A stretch of DNA of 50,488 nt, from assembly GCA_030269625.1 (NCBI GenBank), contig JAJDFZ010000009.1:1-50488 (forward strand). Direction: 5' to 3'. The position numbers were made by a program, and so were the translations under genes. Each line of letters starts with the position of its first letter. Within the stretch, counting starts at the first letter, position 1. Positions 33,594-42,496 of the stretch are shown piece by piece. Source of the stretch: Oxalobacter sp. OttesenSCG-928-P03. GTDB taxonomy: Bacteria; Pseudomonadota; Gammaproteobacteria; Burkholderiales; Burkholderiaceae_D. Below the pieces are notes generated by a model that was not told where the DNA came from, ran no database searches, and was given only the letters and a program-made list of their open reading frames with translations.

Positions 33594-33655
33594 CTGTCAG
33601 CACAAGGAAGCTGTGTGGTATTTCCTCTTCTTCAGAGCGTCTCTTGTGCTGGCAG
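33594..33655. repeat. 13-bp inverted repeat
   Basis: CTGTCAGCACAAG (33594-33606) and CTTGTGCTGGCAG (33643-33655) are inverted copies with one G-T-type mismatch and a 36-base spacer. It lies between the repeat-protein gene and the convergent pseudouridine synthase gene. No T tract follows on either strand, so it is not a standard terminator, though it may end or protect transcripts. Confidence 0.6.
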
Positions 33656-33704
33656 GTCCCGGGATCAGGATTCATCGCGGCCGGCAATTTAATGAGTCCC
33701 GCCC

Positions 33705-34451
33705 CTAAAATTCCTCATCCGGGCGCAGGTAGCGCCATTGTCCGGGCGGGAGATCGCCAAGCCTGATCTTGCCGACACGGACACGCTTTAAGCCGACAAC
33801 TTTCAGGCCAACCGCTTCACACATCCGGCGGATTTGCCTTTTCTTGCCTTCGCGCAGCACAAAGCGGAGCTGATCCTCGTTTTGCCAGCTGACCTGGGCC
33901 GGCAGCAGGGGTTTGCCATCCAGTTTCAGGCCATGTCTCAGGAGTTTCAGCTTGTCGTCCGGCAGTTTCCCGGGGAGCGTATGGCGTACCCTGACGAGAT
34001 ATTCCTTTTCCACTTCTGTTTCCTGCCCGATCAGCCGTTTGGCAATACGCCCGTCCTGCGTCAGGACCAGAAGCCCTACAGAATCAATATCCAGGCGGCC
34101 GGCAGGGACAAGGCTTTTCAACTGGCGCGGATGGAAACGCTCTTTTGCGGTATCGGCAGACCAGTGCGTCTTTTCATTGACAAGCGCTACGGCCGGTTTG
34201 TATCCGTCTTCAGCCTGTCCACTAACATACCCCATTGGTTTGTTAATCAGGATAGTTACTTTTTTTGCCTGTTCTGTCTGCGCTTTTTTTTCGATCGTGA
34301 TTTTCTGGTCAGGACGGATTTTAGTACCCAGCTGAGAGACGATTTCGCCATCAACACGTACCCAGCCGCGTTCAATCCACTCATCCGCCTCGCGACGCGA
34401 GCAGATTCCCAGTTCAGACATGCGCTTGGATAAACGGACGGTATCAGTCAT
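33705..34451 (-). CDS. RsuA/RluB/RluF-family rRNA pseudouridine synthase, RluF-like
   Basis: Members isomerise specific uridines in rRNA. The 248-residue protein has an N-terminal S4 RNA-binding domain ([24 protein letters not shown], about 5-50), the catalytic [11 protein letters not shown] with Asp121, KEYLVRV, and [14 protein letters not shown]. The last motif and the [12 protein letters not shown] end are most like RluF (U2604 of 23S rRNA and tRNA-Tyr in E. coli). RluB or RluE remain possible. It is nine bases downstream of glnD and probably the last gene of map-glnD-rlu. Confidence 0.88.
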   Translation of the reverse strand: MTDTVRLSKRMSELGICSRREADEWIERGWVRVDGEIVSQLGTKIRPDQKITIEKKAQTEQAKKVTILINKPMGYVSGQAEDGYKPAVALVNEKTHWSADTAKERFHPRQLKSLVPAGRLDIDSVGLLVLTQDGRIAKRLIGQETEVEKEYLVRVRHTLPGKLPDDKLKLLRHGLKLDGKPLLPAQVSWQNEDQLRFVLREGKKRQIRRMCEAVGLKVVGLKRVRVGKIRLGDLPPGQWRYLRPDEEF

Positions 34452-34460
34452 AGGGCAAAT

Positions 34461-37025
34461 TTATACGCTGAGGATATCAATCAGGTCGGTTTCGAGCTGA
34501 ATCTGGTTTTTGGATTGTTTCAGGTAGTCTCCGCTGACCAAGAAAACATCTTCAACCCGTTCTCCCAATGTCATGATTTTGGCAGTATGCAGGTTGATGT
34601 GCGAGCGTCTGAGTACCTGCGCAATGGCATACAGAAGGCCGTTTCTGTCATTGGCCACGATGGAAAGGATAAACCGTTCTCCGCTGGCGTCAGGCCGCAG
34701 GTCGACATTCGGTGTGATCGGGAAGGTGCGGGATTTCCGGGACAGCCGGCCTTTTTCCGGCTCAGGAAGCGGGACATCTGATTGCAGCACTTCGGTCAGG
34801 TTATGTTCGACGAGGTTGATGATATCCCGGTAGTTCCTGGAGAAAGTCTGCTCGGTTACCAGGAAAGTATCGAGAGCATAGCCATGGTTTGTCGTGTGAA
34901 TCTTGGCATCCAGAATACTGAAATTCCGGCGAGAGAAATAGCCGCATATCCGCAAAAAAAGATCAGGTTCGTCGCGCGTATAAACCGTTACCTGGAGGCC
35001 CTCCCCGATGGGCGAGAGCCTGCATTTGACAACAGGCTCAATCGTATCGGTCCGGTAGTAAAGCATGCGGGTCTGCCAGGCAATATCCGATGCATCATGC
35101 CGGATAAAGTAGCCGATATCCAGATGCTTCCATAGTGTCTCATGGGCGTGTTCAGGCAGGCCATACAGTCTCAGGGATGCCAGTGCTTCAGCCTGTCGAT
35201 GCGCCAGCTCATGGTCAACCGAAAGTATTTCACCCCCGAGAACACGCAGCGTCATATGGTACAGATCTTCCAGCAGCTTGCTTTTCCATGCATTCCATAT
35301 CTGTGGGCTGGTGCCGCGTATATCGGCTACGGTCAAAAGATACAGGGCTGTGAGGCGCCGTTCGTTTTTGATCAGATCGGCAAACTCCCTTACAACCTCA
35401 GGGTCAGACAGGTCCCGTTTCTGGGCAACGTGTGACATAGTGAGGTGGTGTTCAACCAGAAAGACAATCAGTTCAGTATCTTCTTCGGGCAGATCATGCT
35501 GCTGGCAGAACTGCCTGGCATCAGCCATCCCCAAAACGGAATGGTCGCCGCCCCGGCCTTTGGCAATATCGTGAAAGAGTGCCGCAACATACAGCAGCCA
35601 GGGGCGCGAAAAATTGGCCATCAATTGGCTGCAGAAGGGATATTCATGCGCATACTCGGTTAGGGTAAAGCGATGCAGATTGGCAATAACAATCAGGATG
35701 TGCTGGTCTACCGTGTATTGATGAAAGAGATCATGCTGCATCTGGCCGATGATTTTGCCGAAATTGGGCAGGTAGCGGCCAAGAATGCCCATTTCATTCA
35801 TGTGTTGCAATGCGCGAGAGGAAAAACGCGGCGATTGTAGAATCTGGAGAAAAAGAGCATGGTTGACGGGGTCGCGACTGAATTTTTTATCAATATGCGG
35901 GCGCGCATGCCATAGTGCGCGCAGTGAGCGCGCTGTCATGTTTTTCAGGTCGGAACGCTGTGCCAGCAGCAGGAAAACCTCAAGCATCGCGGAAGGATGC
36001 CGTGTGAACGTGTCATCTTTAACGATATCAATGAAATCACTGACTTTATTGAAGCGCTCGTTAATTGGCTCGGGTTCGTGCGTCTGTGGAAAAAGCCGGG
36101 CCTCCAGATTCTGGAGCAGAATAATATTCAACTGCCGAACGATTCTGGCGGCCAGGTAATAATGCTGCATCAGATATTCGCTGGCATGCCGCGCATCAAG
36201 CGGCTTTTTGGCTTTTTTGAAATGAAACGCCTGGGCTACCGGTATCTGGATATCAAACAAAAGCCGGTCTTCTGCGCGCTGTGTCTGGATATGCAGGCGT
36301 ATACGAATACTCTTCAGGGTACGTTCGGTTTTCCGGAGCTGTTCGGCCTCGGTCCGGGTGATCAGCCCTCGTCTTGCCAGTTCTTCCCAGGAGTTGCCCA
36401 GTCCGGCTGCCTTGGCCACCCATAAAATCACCTGCAGGTCGCGCAGTCCACCAGGGCTTTCCTTGCAATTTGGTTCCAGGCTGAAAGGCGTATCTCCCAG
36501 TTTCTGGTGGCGCTGGCGGGTTTCCAGTATCTTGGCCAGGAAAAAAGACTGGGCATTCATCGCGATGTCATAGCGTTTGAGTAATTGCCGGAACAAATCA
36601 CGACTGCCTGTTATCAGGCGGGCTTCCAGAAGGCTGGTTTGTATGGTGATGTCATTGGCCGATGCATGCAGACATTCTTCAATCGTTCGCACGCTGTGCC
36701 CGATCTGCAGTCCCAGGTTCCAGATGGTCTGGATGAACAATTCCAGCTTTTCCTGGAGGGCTCCATCCGGCGATCTTGGCAGGAGAATCAGCACATCCAC
36801 GTCAGAATAGGGAAAAAGTTCTCCTCTTCCGTATCCGCCAACGCCAACGAGCGCATTTCCCGGCGGTATGCCAATCTCCTTCCATGCCTGCAGCAATGCC
36901 GCATCCACGTTGCGGCAGAGGGTTTTTAAAAGCCGTTCCGGCCTGGGATCATGCAGATAAGCTGCAATGGCAGTCTGCCGCTGCTCGGACAATTGCTGTT
37001 TCAGAGTCTGCTTTGTCACTGACAC
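34461..37025 (-). CDS. glnD: bifunctional uridylyltransferase/uridylyl-removing enzyme GlnD
   Basis: GlnD senses glutamine and adds or removes UMP on PII proteins, setting nitrogen control through GlnE and NtrB. The 854 residues have the nucleotidyltransferase motif GGYGRGELFPYSDVD (63-77, Asp75 and Asp77), an HD hydrolase domain (LFHDIAKGRGGDHS, His485 and Asp486) and two C-terminal ACT domains (about 685-760 and 790-854). Everything needed for both activities is present. It starts 20 bases after map. Confidence 0.96.
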   Translation of the reverse strand: MSVTKQTLKQQLSEQRQTAIAAYLHDPRPERLLKTLCRNVDAALLQAWKEIGIPPGNALVGVGGYGRGELFPYSDVDVLILLPRSPDGALQEKLELFIQTIWNLGLQIGHSVRTIEECLHASANDITIQTSLLEARLITGSRDLFRQLLKRYDIAMNAQSFFLAKILETRQRHQKLGDTPFSLEPNCKESPGGLRDLQVILWVAKAAGLGNSWEELARRGLITRTEAEQLRKTERTLKSIRIRLHIQTQRAEDRLLFDIQIPVAQAFHFKKAKKPLDARHASEYLMQHYYLAARIVRQLNIILLQNLEARLFPQTHEPEPINERFNKVSDFIDIVKDDTFTRHPSAMLEVFLLLAQRSDLKNMTARSLRALWHARPHIDKKFSRDPVNHALFLQILQSPRFSSRALQHMNEMGILGRYLPNFGKIIGQMQHDLFHQYTVDQHILIVIANLHRFTLTEYAHEYPFCSQLMANFSRPWLLYVAALFHDIAKGRGGDHSVLGMADARQFCQQHDLPEEDTELIVFLVEHHLTMSHVAQKRDLSDPEVVREFADLIKNERRLTALYLLTVADIRGTSPQIWNAWKSKLLEDLYHMTLRVLGGEILSVDHELAHRQAEALASLRLYGLPEHAHETLWKHLDIGYFIRHDASDIAWQTRMLYYRTDTIEPVVKCRLSPIGEGLQVTVYTRDEPDLFLRICGYFSRRNFSILDAKIHTTNHGYALDTFLVTEQTFSRNYRDIINLVEHNLTEVLQSDVPLPEPEKGRLSRKSRTFPITPNVDLRPDASGERFILSIVANDRNGLLYAIAQVLRRSHINLHTAKIMTLGERVEDVFLVSGDYLKQSKNQIQLETDLIDILSV

Positions 37026-37045
37026 GGCGGTGTTTCCGGCTGTTT

Positions 37046-37855
37046 TCAGGTGTTGGTGACAAAAGCCGGTGGCGGCGGCATATTGGGAGACGTTGTCAGA
37101 ATTTCATAACCGGTTTCTGTCACCAGTAAGGTATGTTCCCATTGTGCGGAAAGACTGCGGTCTTTGGTTCGGATTGTCCAGCCGTCATTCATTTCGCGAA
37201 TTTCCCTGCGTCCGGCGTTGATCATCGGCTCAACGGTAAAGATCATCCCGGGCTTGATCTGCGCAAGGGTGCCGGGTTTACCATAGTGAAGAACCTGGGG
37301 GTCTTCATGGAAGGATTTGCCAATGCCATGACCGCAGAATTCCCGGACCACGCTGTATCCGGCTTTTTCGGCGTGGGTCTGGATAACGTGGCCGATATCG
37401 CCGAGGTGAGCCCCGGGTTTGACCTGCATGATGCCCAGCCACATGCATTCATAAGTGATGTCAGAAAGCCGTTTGGCCATAATGCTGGGCGGGCCGGCAA
37501 AAAACATCCTGCTGGTATCACCATAGTAGCCATCCTTGATGACCGTGATATCAATATTCAGGGCATCGCCTTTTTTCAGAACCTTTCCTCCAGGAATACC
37601 ATGACAGACCACATCATTAATGGAGATGCAGGTTGCTTTCGGGTAAGGGAAGTGACCGTGCGGCATGTAATTGAGCGGTGCAGGAATCGAACCCTGGACG
37701 TCTGTCATGTATTCATGGCACAGCCGGTCCAGTTCGCCTGTTGTGATACCCGGCTTGACGAAAGGCTCAATATAGTCAAGAACTTCTGCCGCCAGCCTGC
37801 AGGCGGTTCGTATACCATTAAGGTCTTCAGCGGAGGTATATTGCTTGATTGACAT
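37046..37855 (-). CDS. map: methionine aminopeptidase type I
   Basis: Map removes the initiator methionine after Def has deformylated it. The 269-residue protein has all five metal ligands: Asp102, Asp113, His176, Glu209 and Glu240, with His85 in VCHGIPGG. Relatives usually have rpsB-tsf beside map; here the neighbour is tRNA-Ser and an AT-rich segment. It is the first gene of the map-glnD-rlu unit. Confidence 0.97.
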   Translation of the reverse strand: MSIKQYTSAEDLNGIRTACRLAAEVLDYIEPFVKPGITTGELDRLCHEYMTDVQGSIPAPLNYMPHGHFPYPKATCISINDVVCHGIPGGKVLKKGDALNIDITVIKDGYYGDTSRMFFAGPPSIMAKRLSDITYECMWLGIMQVKPGAHLGDIGHVIQTHAEKAGYSVVREFCGHGIGKSFHEDPQVLHYGKPGTLAQIKPGMIFTVEPMINAGRREIREMNDGWTIRTKDRSLSAQWEHTLLVTETGYEILTTSPNMPPPPAFVTNT

Positions 37856-37889
37856 GATGAAACGTTTTCTGGATCAAAAGGAAACGCTC

Positions 37890-37918
37890 ATTATAAGCGA
37901 CTGTCGTCATTTTCGTCT
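37890..37918 (-). promoter_or_regulatory. candidate map promoter
   Basis: On the minus strand a perfect TATAAT (37895-37890) lies 34 bases before the map ATG. A weak -35 (AGACGA) is 17 bases upstream. It is divergent from the tRNA-Ser promoter. Confidence 0.4.
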
Positions 37919-37956
37919 GAAATGGCGCAAACAGAGGCAGAAGGAAAGCATATTCC

Positions 37957-37965
37957 TGCTATAAT
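37957..37965 (+). promoter_or_regulatory. extended -10 of the tRNA-Ser promoter
   Basis: TGC followed by TATAAT, the full extended -10 consensus, lies 34 bases before the tRNA. No good -35 was seen, which extended -10 promoters can do without. Confidence 0.65.
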
Positions 37966-37999
37966 TTGGCACTTTCACGGGATATCCGTTTCCCGGCAC

Positions 38000-38090
38000 G
38001 GAAAGGTGGCAGAGTGGTCGAATGCGCCGGACTCGAAATTCGGTAAGGGTTAATAGCCCTTCGTGGGTTCAAATCCCACCCTTTCCGCCA
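38000..38090 (+). tRNA. tRNA-Ser (anticodon CGA)
   Basis: A complete class II tRNA of 91 bases including an encoded CCA. The acceptor stem is GGAAAGG/CCTTTCC with discriminator G, the anticodon stem CCGGA/TTCGG with loop CTCGAAA gives anticodon CGA at 38034-38036 (codon UCG), then a long variable arm and a T arm with GGTTCAAATC. The long variable arm and G discriminator fit serine. Confidence 0.97.
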
Positions 38091-38118
38091 TGAAAATAAC
38101 GGGTTACAGGAAATCTGG

Positions 38119-38143
38119 ATGCCGCGTTAACGCGGCATTTTTG
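38119..38143 (+). terminator. terminator after tRNA-Ser
   Basis: ATGCCGCG and CGCGGCAT pair perfectly around a TTAA loop and run into a T5 tract, 28 bases after the tRNA 3' end. Confidence 0.88.
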
Positions 38144-38208
38144 TTTTGCGCATTGTTCCCGGGATATTGCTTGGGGTTGACAGCTCATTGCAGGTTCAAA
38201 TCTCAACT

Positions 38209-40857
38209 TTATCTTGTGTTGGGATCATCAGAAGCATTGGCAATAACAAATCGAAATTTTTCCTTATTCATCGTGCTGAATTGCTCAGGCGCTATACCCC
38301 ATGTATTCCACCTGAAATGCTGTGTTTCCGGTATGGCTTCAATTGCTTCAATGCCGCTGTAATCAAATGAAATGTCACTGAAAACCTGACTTTCATAAGC
38401 GCGTTTTAAGGCGTTTTCTGTAAACTGGCAGTCGGCGTTTTCCATGATGCTGTTGCCGGATTTTATTGCTTTTTTGCAGGCGATGAGCTGGTCGGTCGGA
38501 ACGTAGTAGGATAACCGGGCATCAGTATGTTTAATTTCGTTTAGGCATGCTTTCATCTTTACGTCATGAAATTGAGCATGTGGCGGTATCTCAATAAGAT
38601 ATTTTTCTCCGTTTATTTTCTGTTTGCTTAAAAAGTCTCTGAATGTTTCACATGATTTTGCTGAATCAATATTTTTCATATCAAGCCAGAGTGACCTGTT
38701 ATATTTTTTAGCGATTTCGATAATGGTTTCTGCCTGAAGATTAACGGTTTTTAACGGTGGATGGTAAACATTGATAGCGTTATCATCCTGAAGCACGAAA
38801 TCAGCTTCGATGCAGGATGCTGTCATCGCTCCGCGGATAGCTTTGGCAAAGGAATTTGAACGGTGATAGCAGATTTGTGTTTCTGTATTGTTCCGGAAAG
38901 TTTGTGCAAAAAACCGGGTTGCAGTATCTGTTTTATCCTCAAATTTATACTTGTTATCAGGGGAAATAACTTTTTCTGTTCCCAGATTGATATAGGTAAA
39001 CGTATTATATCTGTTCTTGTCCTCACGTATCAGAATAAGCTTTGTTTTGTCGTTATTTGAAGAACCGATAATGTTTAGTTTTTTTGATGTTTTTGCATTC
39101 ATCAAATCAAGCAAGGTATCCGGAAATTGACTCAGCAAGGATATGGTGTTGTTTTCTCCCAGTGATTTATATTTTTTGAAGGTTTCAGAGTAATGGTTTT
39201 TTGCGAAGTTATTAAAATAAATGATAAATGGAATTCGGGCCATTTCGTGTGTGAAACGCGCTGAATCATGCCCCCACCCTGTATAAACAGATTCGCCATG
39301 ATCTGAAAAGTAAATAAATATAACCGGTCTGTCGAGAGAGTTTATATACTTTATCGTTTGATTTAATGAAAAATCAATATATCTTATGGCTGAATCGTAG
39401 CTGTCAATATTATTCAAAATTTTCCTGTTTTTCAGTTTTTTTCCTGAAATGGCCTGATATTCGCTTGATTCCAGAAAAGTGTCTACCGGTTTTCTGAATT
39501 CCGGAGGAATTATTTCGTGGTATGGACCATGACCGGCATAAGAGTGGAGGAAAATGACCGCTGCCTGGGACTTGTCAATGTTGTCCACCGTTTCAGGAAG
39601 GTATTTGGCAAACAGATCGTGATCAAATGGTGAGTATCCAGATTGTTTTTTATTGTTGTATGTTCTGTAGGCGTGTTTGAATATGACATTGGCCCCACGA
39701 TCATGTACACCATTTTGCCCCTGATTGCTGATCAGAAAAGTTGGAATACTGGACTTGCCCAGGATGTCAGGTAAGGCACTTCTTTTTTGTCTGTAAACAG
39801 GGAGAATGCTGTTTTCTTCCAGAGGAAGGCTTAGGGCTTCCAGGAGAGAGGGATTGGTGTGCGTATGTGTAGAGAATACGTTATTGAAAAACACGATATT
39901 GGGATCATTTTGCTTCATTTTTTTCAGGTTGGGCGTTGTGTTTCTCACATAATTGTATGCACTCATATTCATTGTGCCGGTTGATTCGCCAATGTAAACA
40001 ATAACCAGTGGAGAGTCCGTAACAACTATTTTTTCATTTATTTCTCCGGAAAAATTTTTATCTATGTTCTTATAGAGAATGCGTGATTCTATAATTTCAA
40101 AAGCCATGTTTCCCCAAAAAACACCAACAGATAAAATAATAAGCAGAAATGAGATGATGTAAATTTTCTTTTTTTCATTTTTGTTATCATCAAAAATACG
40201 GCGTTTTTTTATATTTCTATAAATAATATAATAGAATATTAATCCATATATGAAGGATTTTACAAATGTCTTTATTGATGATGAAAAACGAACATTCGAA
40301 TGAATTGTTTCAATGAAGAAAATGGCTTCTTTGAAATCAAAGTCATTTATCTCCATTAGTGAATCAATATTAACAAGGGTTATATAATCATAAATTGTTT
40401 GCGAATAAACTGCCCATAAAATGGCGATAATGGATAAGGTAAATGCACGAATTATTTTTTTGTCTATTATGGAGTTAATAATTGCAAATAATAAGCCGAA
40501 GAAAAAAATATAGACAAATATGTATTGCAGCAATCTTTCTGATTGCTTGTGAATGAGGCGTACAATTTTTTCTCCCGCCGGAAGGTTGAGCATTAAACAT
40601 GCAATAAGAGATGAGTAAATGGAAACAAGGATGAAAAATAAAATAATTTGTTTTATTTTGTTTTTTTCTGGCGCCGCGCGAAAAAACCTCAGGGTTGAAA
40701 ACTGGATAAATTTATAAAAAAATGGAAGTGTGGATAAAATAAACAGGCATGTTGTGATGTTGGTGCTGTATCTTTTATTTAATGAGAGAAACAGAGCAAA
40801 GATGATGCCAAAGAAAAACAGGTTAAACTCAGAAATAAATGATTTAATGTTTTTCAT
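38209..40857 (-). CDS. EptC/CptA-like phosphoethanolamine transferase with a GDPD/FAM151-like C-terminal domain
   Basis: These inner-membrane enzymes move phosphoethanolamine from phosphatidylethanolamine to lipid A, LPS core or other surface targets. The 882 residues have about seven predicted membrane helices (1-257), then a sulfatase-like domain with IGESTGTMNMSAYNY (probable nucleophile Thr293) and FSDHGES (Asp519, His520). After about residue 600 there is an extra domain with CYHRSNSF (His665, Asn668), CIEADF (Glu684, Asp686), YHPP (His699) and LWLDMKN (Asp726), a spacing that resembles GDPD or FAM151 barrels. Family members usually stop near 550-600. The gene is AT-rich compared with its neighbours, which suggests transfer. 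Target is unknown. Confidence 0.85.
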   Translation of the reverse strand: MKNIKSFISEFNLFFFGIIFALFLSLNKRYSTNITTCLFILSTLPFFYKFIQFSTLRFFRAAPEKNKIKQIILFFILVSIYSSLIACLMLNLPAGEKIVRLIHKQSERLLQYIFVYIFFFGLLFAIINSIIDKKIIRAFTLSIIAILWAVYSQTIYDYITLVNIDSLMEINDFDFKEAIFFIETIHSNVRFSSSIKTFVKSFIYGLIFYYIIYRNIKKRRIFDDNKNEKKKIYIISFLLIILSVGVFWGNMAFEIIESRILYKNIDKNFSGEINEKIVVTDSPLVIVYIGESTGTMNMSAYNYVRNTTPNLKKMKQNDPNIVFFNNVFSTHTHTNPSLLEALSLPLEENSILPVYRQKRSALPDILGKSSIPTFLISNQGQNGVHDRGANVIFKHAYRTYNNKKQSGYSPFDHDLFAKYLPETVDNIDKSQAAVIFLHSYAGHGPYHEIIPPEFRKPVDTFLESSEYQAISGKKLKNRKILNNIDSYDSAIRYIDFSLNQTIKYINSLDRPVIFIYFSDHGESVYTGWGHDSARFTHEMARIPFIIYFNNFAKNHYSETFKKYKSLGENNTISLLSQFPDTLLDLMNAKTSKKLNIIGSSNNDKTKLILIREDKNRYNTFTYINLGTEKVISPDNKYKFEDKTDTATRFFAQTFRNNTETQICYHRSNSFAKAIRGAMTASCIEADFVLQDDNAINVYHPPLKTVNLQAETIIEIAKKYNRSLWLDMKNIDSAKSCETFRDFLSKQKINGEKYLIEIPPHAQFHDVKMKACLNEIKHTDARLSYYVPTDQLIACKKAIKSGNSIMENADCQFTENALKRAYESQVFSDISFDYSGIEAIEAIPETQHFRWNTWGIAPEQFSTMNKEKFRFVIANASDDPNTR

Positions 40858-40954
40858 TTTCAGAAGATGGGAAATGCCTGCTGTAGTGGTGGAGCCTGGA
40901 TACTGATTGTTTTTTATGGTGCCGTATCCGTGTTGTGCTGAGAGTTAAGCTGAA

Positions 40955-40983
40955 ATTATATCTTGCCTGAGATGTTGTGGCAG
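40955..40983 (-). promoter_or_regulatory. candidate promoter of the phosphoethanolamine transferase gene
   Basis: On the minus strand CTGCCA (40983-40978) and a perfect TATAAT (40960-40955) are 17 bases apart, about 100 bases before the ATG. No PmrA-like or other operator is recognised. Confidence 0.5.
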
Positions 40984-41091
40984 CATAGATGGAGTTCAAC
41001 TGACAGTCATAGCAGGCTATGCTTCTGCACCTGAAATGTGCTTTGTCGGGGATGGCGTGTGTTGATGTGAACGTTGTTTTTCGATCTTTTT

Positions 41092-41649
41092 TTATTCAGC
41101 CGGACGGACAGAAAAGTGACTCAGCCCCATATCAGCCTGCATGCCATAGGTTAATCTCAGGTTTTGGTATACCCGGGATATGGATTCTTCTTTTTGGGGA
41201 CTGTATGCGGCAATCAGGCTTCTTATTTCTTTTTTTGCGTTTGTTGCGCCAATTTCCGGTTTGTAGCCCGCAACCATGCCGGTGGCATGCACAATGATGT
41301 TTTCCATGCCCTGTTCATCGTTCCCGCGGGCCACAAGCATGGCGTTCACCACATTTCCTGTTTTTTTGTCTACAGTGCCAATAATCGTGATCTGGTGGGT
41401 CGGGTTGCTTTGAAAGGTATCCTGATTGGGGCCGACTTTTATTTTGGGAATGTCTTCAATCCGGAAGGTTTTTTGAAGTTTTTCCATGCATTGGTTGAAA
41501 CGCCTGGAGAAGTCTTCGGGAGAAACGCTCAACCGGTTCGCTTCTTCAACAGCGGTTTTTCTTGTTGCCGGTTTTGCCGGCGCATTGTCGGTACAGGCGG
41601 AAATGAAGAAGACACTGCAGAAAATCAGGGGAAAATAATATGTTTTCAT
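41092..41649 (-). CDS. hypothetical lipoprotein
   Basis: I do not recognise this 185-residue protein. It begins with a lipoprotein signal peptide ending in FISAC (Cys19), then a soluble region rich in charged residues with a segment ITIIGTVDKKTGNVVNAMLVARG that looks like paired beta strands. There is no membrane helix beyond the signal. It is probably lipid-anchored in the periplasm. It lies alone on the minus strand, upstream of the phosphoethanolamine transferase gene with a 234-base gap. Confidence 0.7.
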   Translation of the reverse strand: MKTYYFPLIFCSVFFISACTDNAPAKPATRKTAVEEANRLSVSPEDFSRRFNQCMEKLQKTFRIEDIPKIKVGPNQDTFQSNPTHQITIIGTVDKKTGNVVNAMLVARGNDEQGMENIIVHATGMVAGYKPEIGATNAKKEIRSLIAAYSPQKEESISRVYQNLRLTYGMQADMGLSHFSVRPAE

Positions 41650-41855
41650 AACGGTTTTCCAGGGTGCTTTTCAGGGGCATGACGGGATGATTCCCGCCGC
41701 CATGACCCTGTCTGCATGGCAGGGGGATAACGTTTTTATTATCGCATTAATTCTAAAAGAGGAATTTTTGACATGGAAACGCATGTAAAAGGCGTGTTAT
41801 CGTATGGTGTCAGAAATGTGTCTGTTATGCCAATACCGGATTGATAGGGAAGTGT

Positions 41856-42101
41856 ATGGAATTGATGATGGACGTTTTATGCCGTGAAAAAATCAGGCTG
41901 GAGGAAAAGCTCAGGTCAGCCGAAAAAAAGGAAGACGCGGAAAAAACGGATGATGAGAAACGGCTTGAAACGGTGAATAGCGATATTGAGCGGCTGGAAA
42001 TGTATATCGACAGGTCCAGCATGCAGACCTGGTCAGAACTGCTTTTTGTGGATGATATTCGCCAGCGGGTCAGGCAAATACAGAAAGAACAGGCAGGGTA
42101 G
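41856..42101 (+). CDS. small coiled-coil hypothetical protein
   Basis: I do not recognise it. The 81-residue protein is highly charged and helical, with a likely coiled coil (REKIRLEEKLRSAEKKED; ERLEMYIDRSS) and no signal or membrane segment. ATG 41856 is preferred to TTG 41841 because an AGGGA-type site precedes it. A perfect TTGACA lies at 41768-41773 but has no well-spaced -10. The gene could be spurious, although its codon use looks ordinary. Confidence 0.55.
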   Translation: MELMMDVLCREKIRLEEKLRSAEKKEDAEKTDDEKRLETVNSDIERLEMYIDRSSMQTWSELLFVDDIRQRVRQIQKEQAG

Positions 42102-42112
42102 GCGCCGGAAAG

Positions 42113-42325
42113 CTATCTGGTCTGGTATGAGGATGCCCATTCGTGTTTGCAGTCAGGACATACTCTGTCGGGAACGATGCCATTTTCATCAGGAAAGACA
42201 AGGCAGCCGCCAAAATATTTTTCTCCGGAACCGATCTCATGCGATATGCCGCCTGTTGTCTTGCCATAAGCAAGCGGTATGGCGGTGCTGCGGCATAGAG
42301 GACAGTGTTCTTGAGTAGTGTTCAT
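42113..42325 (-). CDS. small zinc-ribbon protein
   Basis: The 70-residue protein has two CxxC knuckles, CPLC near the N-terminus and CPDC near the C-terminus, which should bind one zinc. Between them is GGISHEIGSGEKYFGGCLVFPDENG. No function can be assigned. ATG 42325 was chosen over 42379 because the family-like part begins there. It is convergent with the coiled-coil ORF and divergent from rhlE. Confidence 0.65.
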   Translation of the reverse strand: MNTTQEHCPLCRSTAIPLAYGKTTGGISHEIGSGEKYFGGCLVFPDENGIVPDRVCPDCKHEWASSYQTR

Positions 42326-42496
42326 GAATGATCCGGTTATTGTTGATTGCGTTGCGTGGATTAATCCCTGATGGCGCAAGTAGCGTACAATGGACGCTTA
42401 TTTAAAAAACTGAATATTCATCCGACATTTATATTCGGGTCACAGCGGACGGTTTTCCTGAAAACGGCAGCGTATCCGTGTATTATTGATTTTATT

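Noticed and set aside
38097-38370. Plus-strand ORFs over the 3' end of the phosphoethanolamine transferase gene
   Set aside because: They are shadows of the minus-strand gene, whose motifs and frame length are clear.
41768-41773. Perfect TTGACA upstream of the coiled-coil ORF
   Set aside because: No -10 element at 16-19 bases, so a promoter is not supported.
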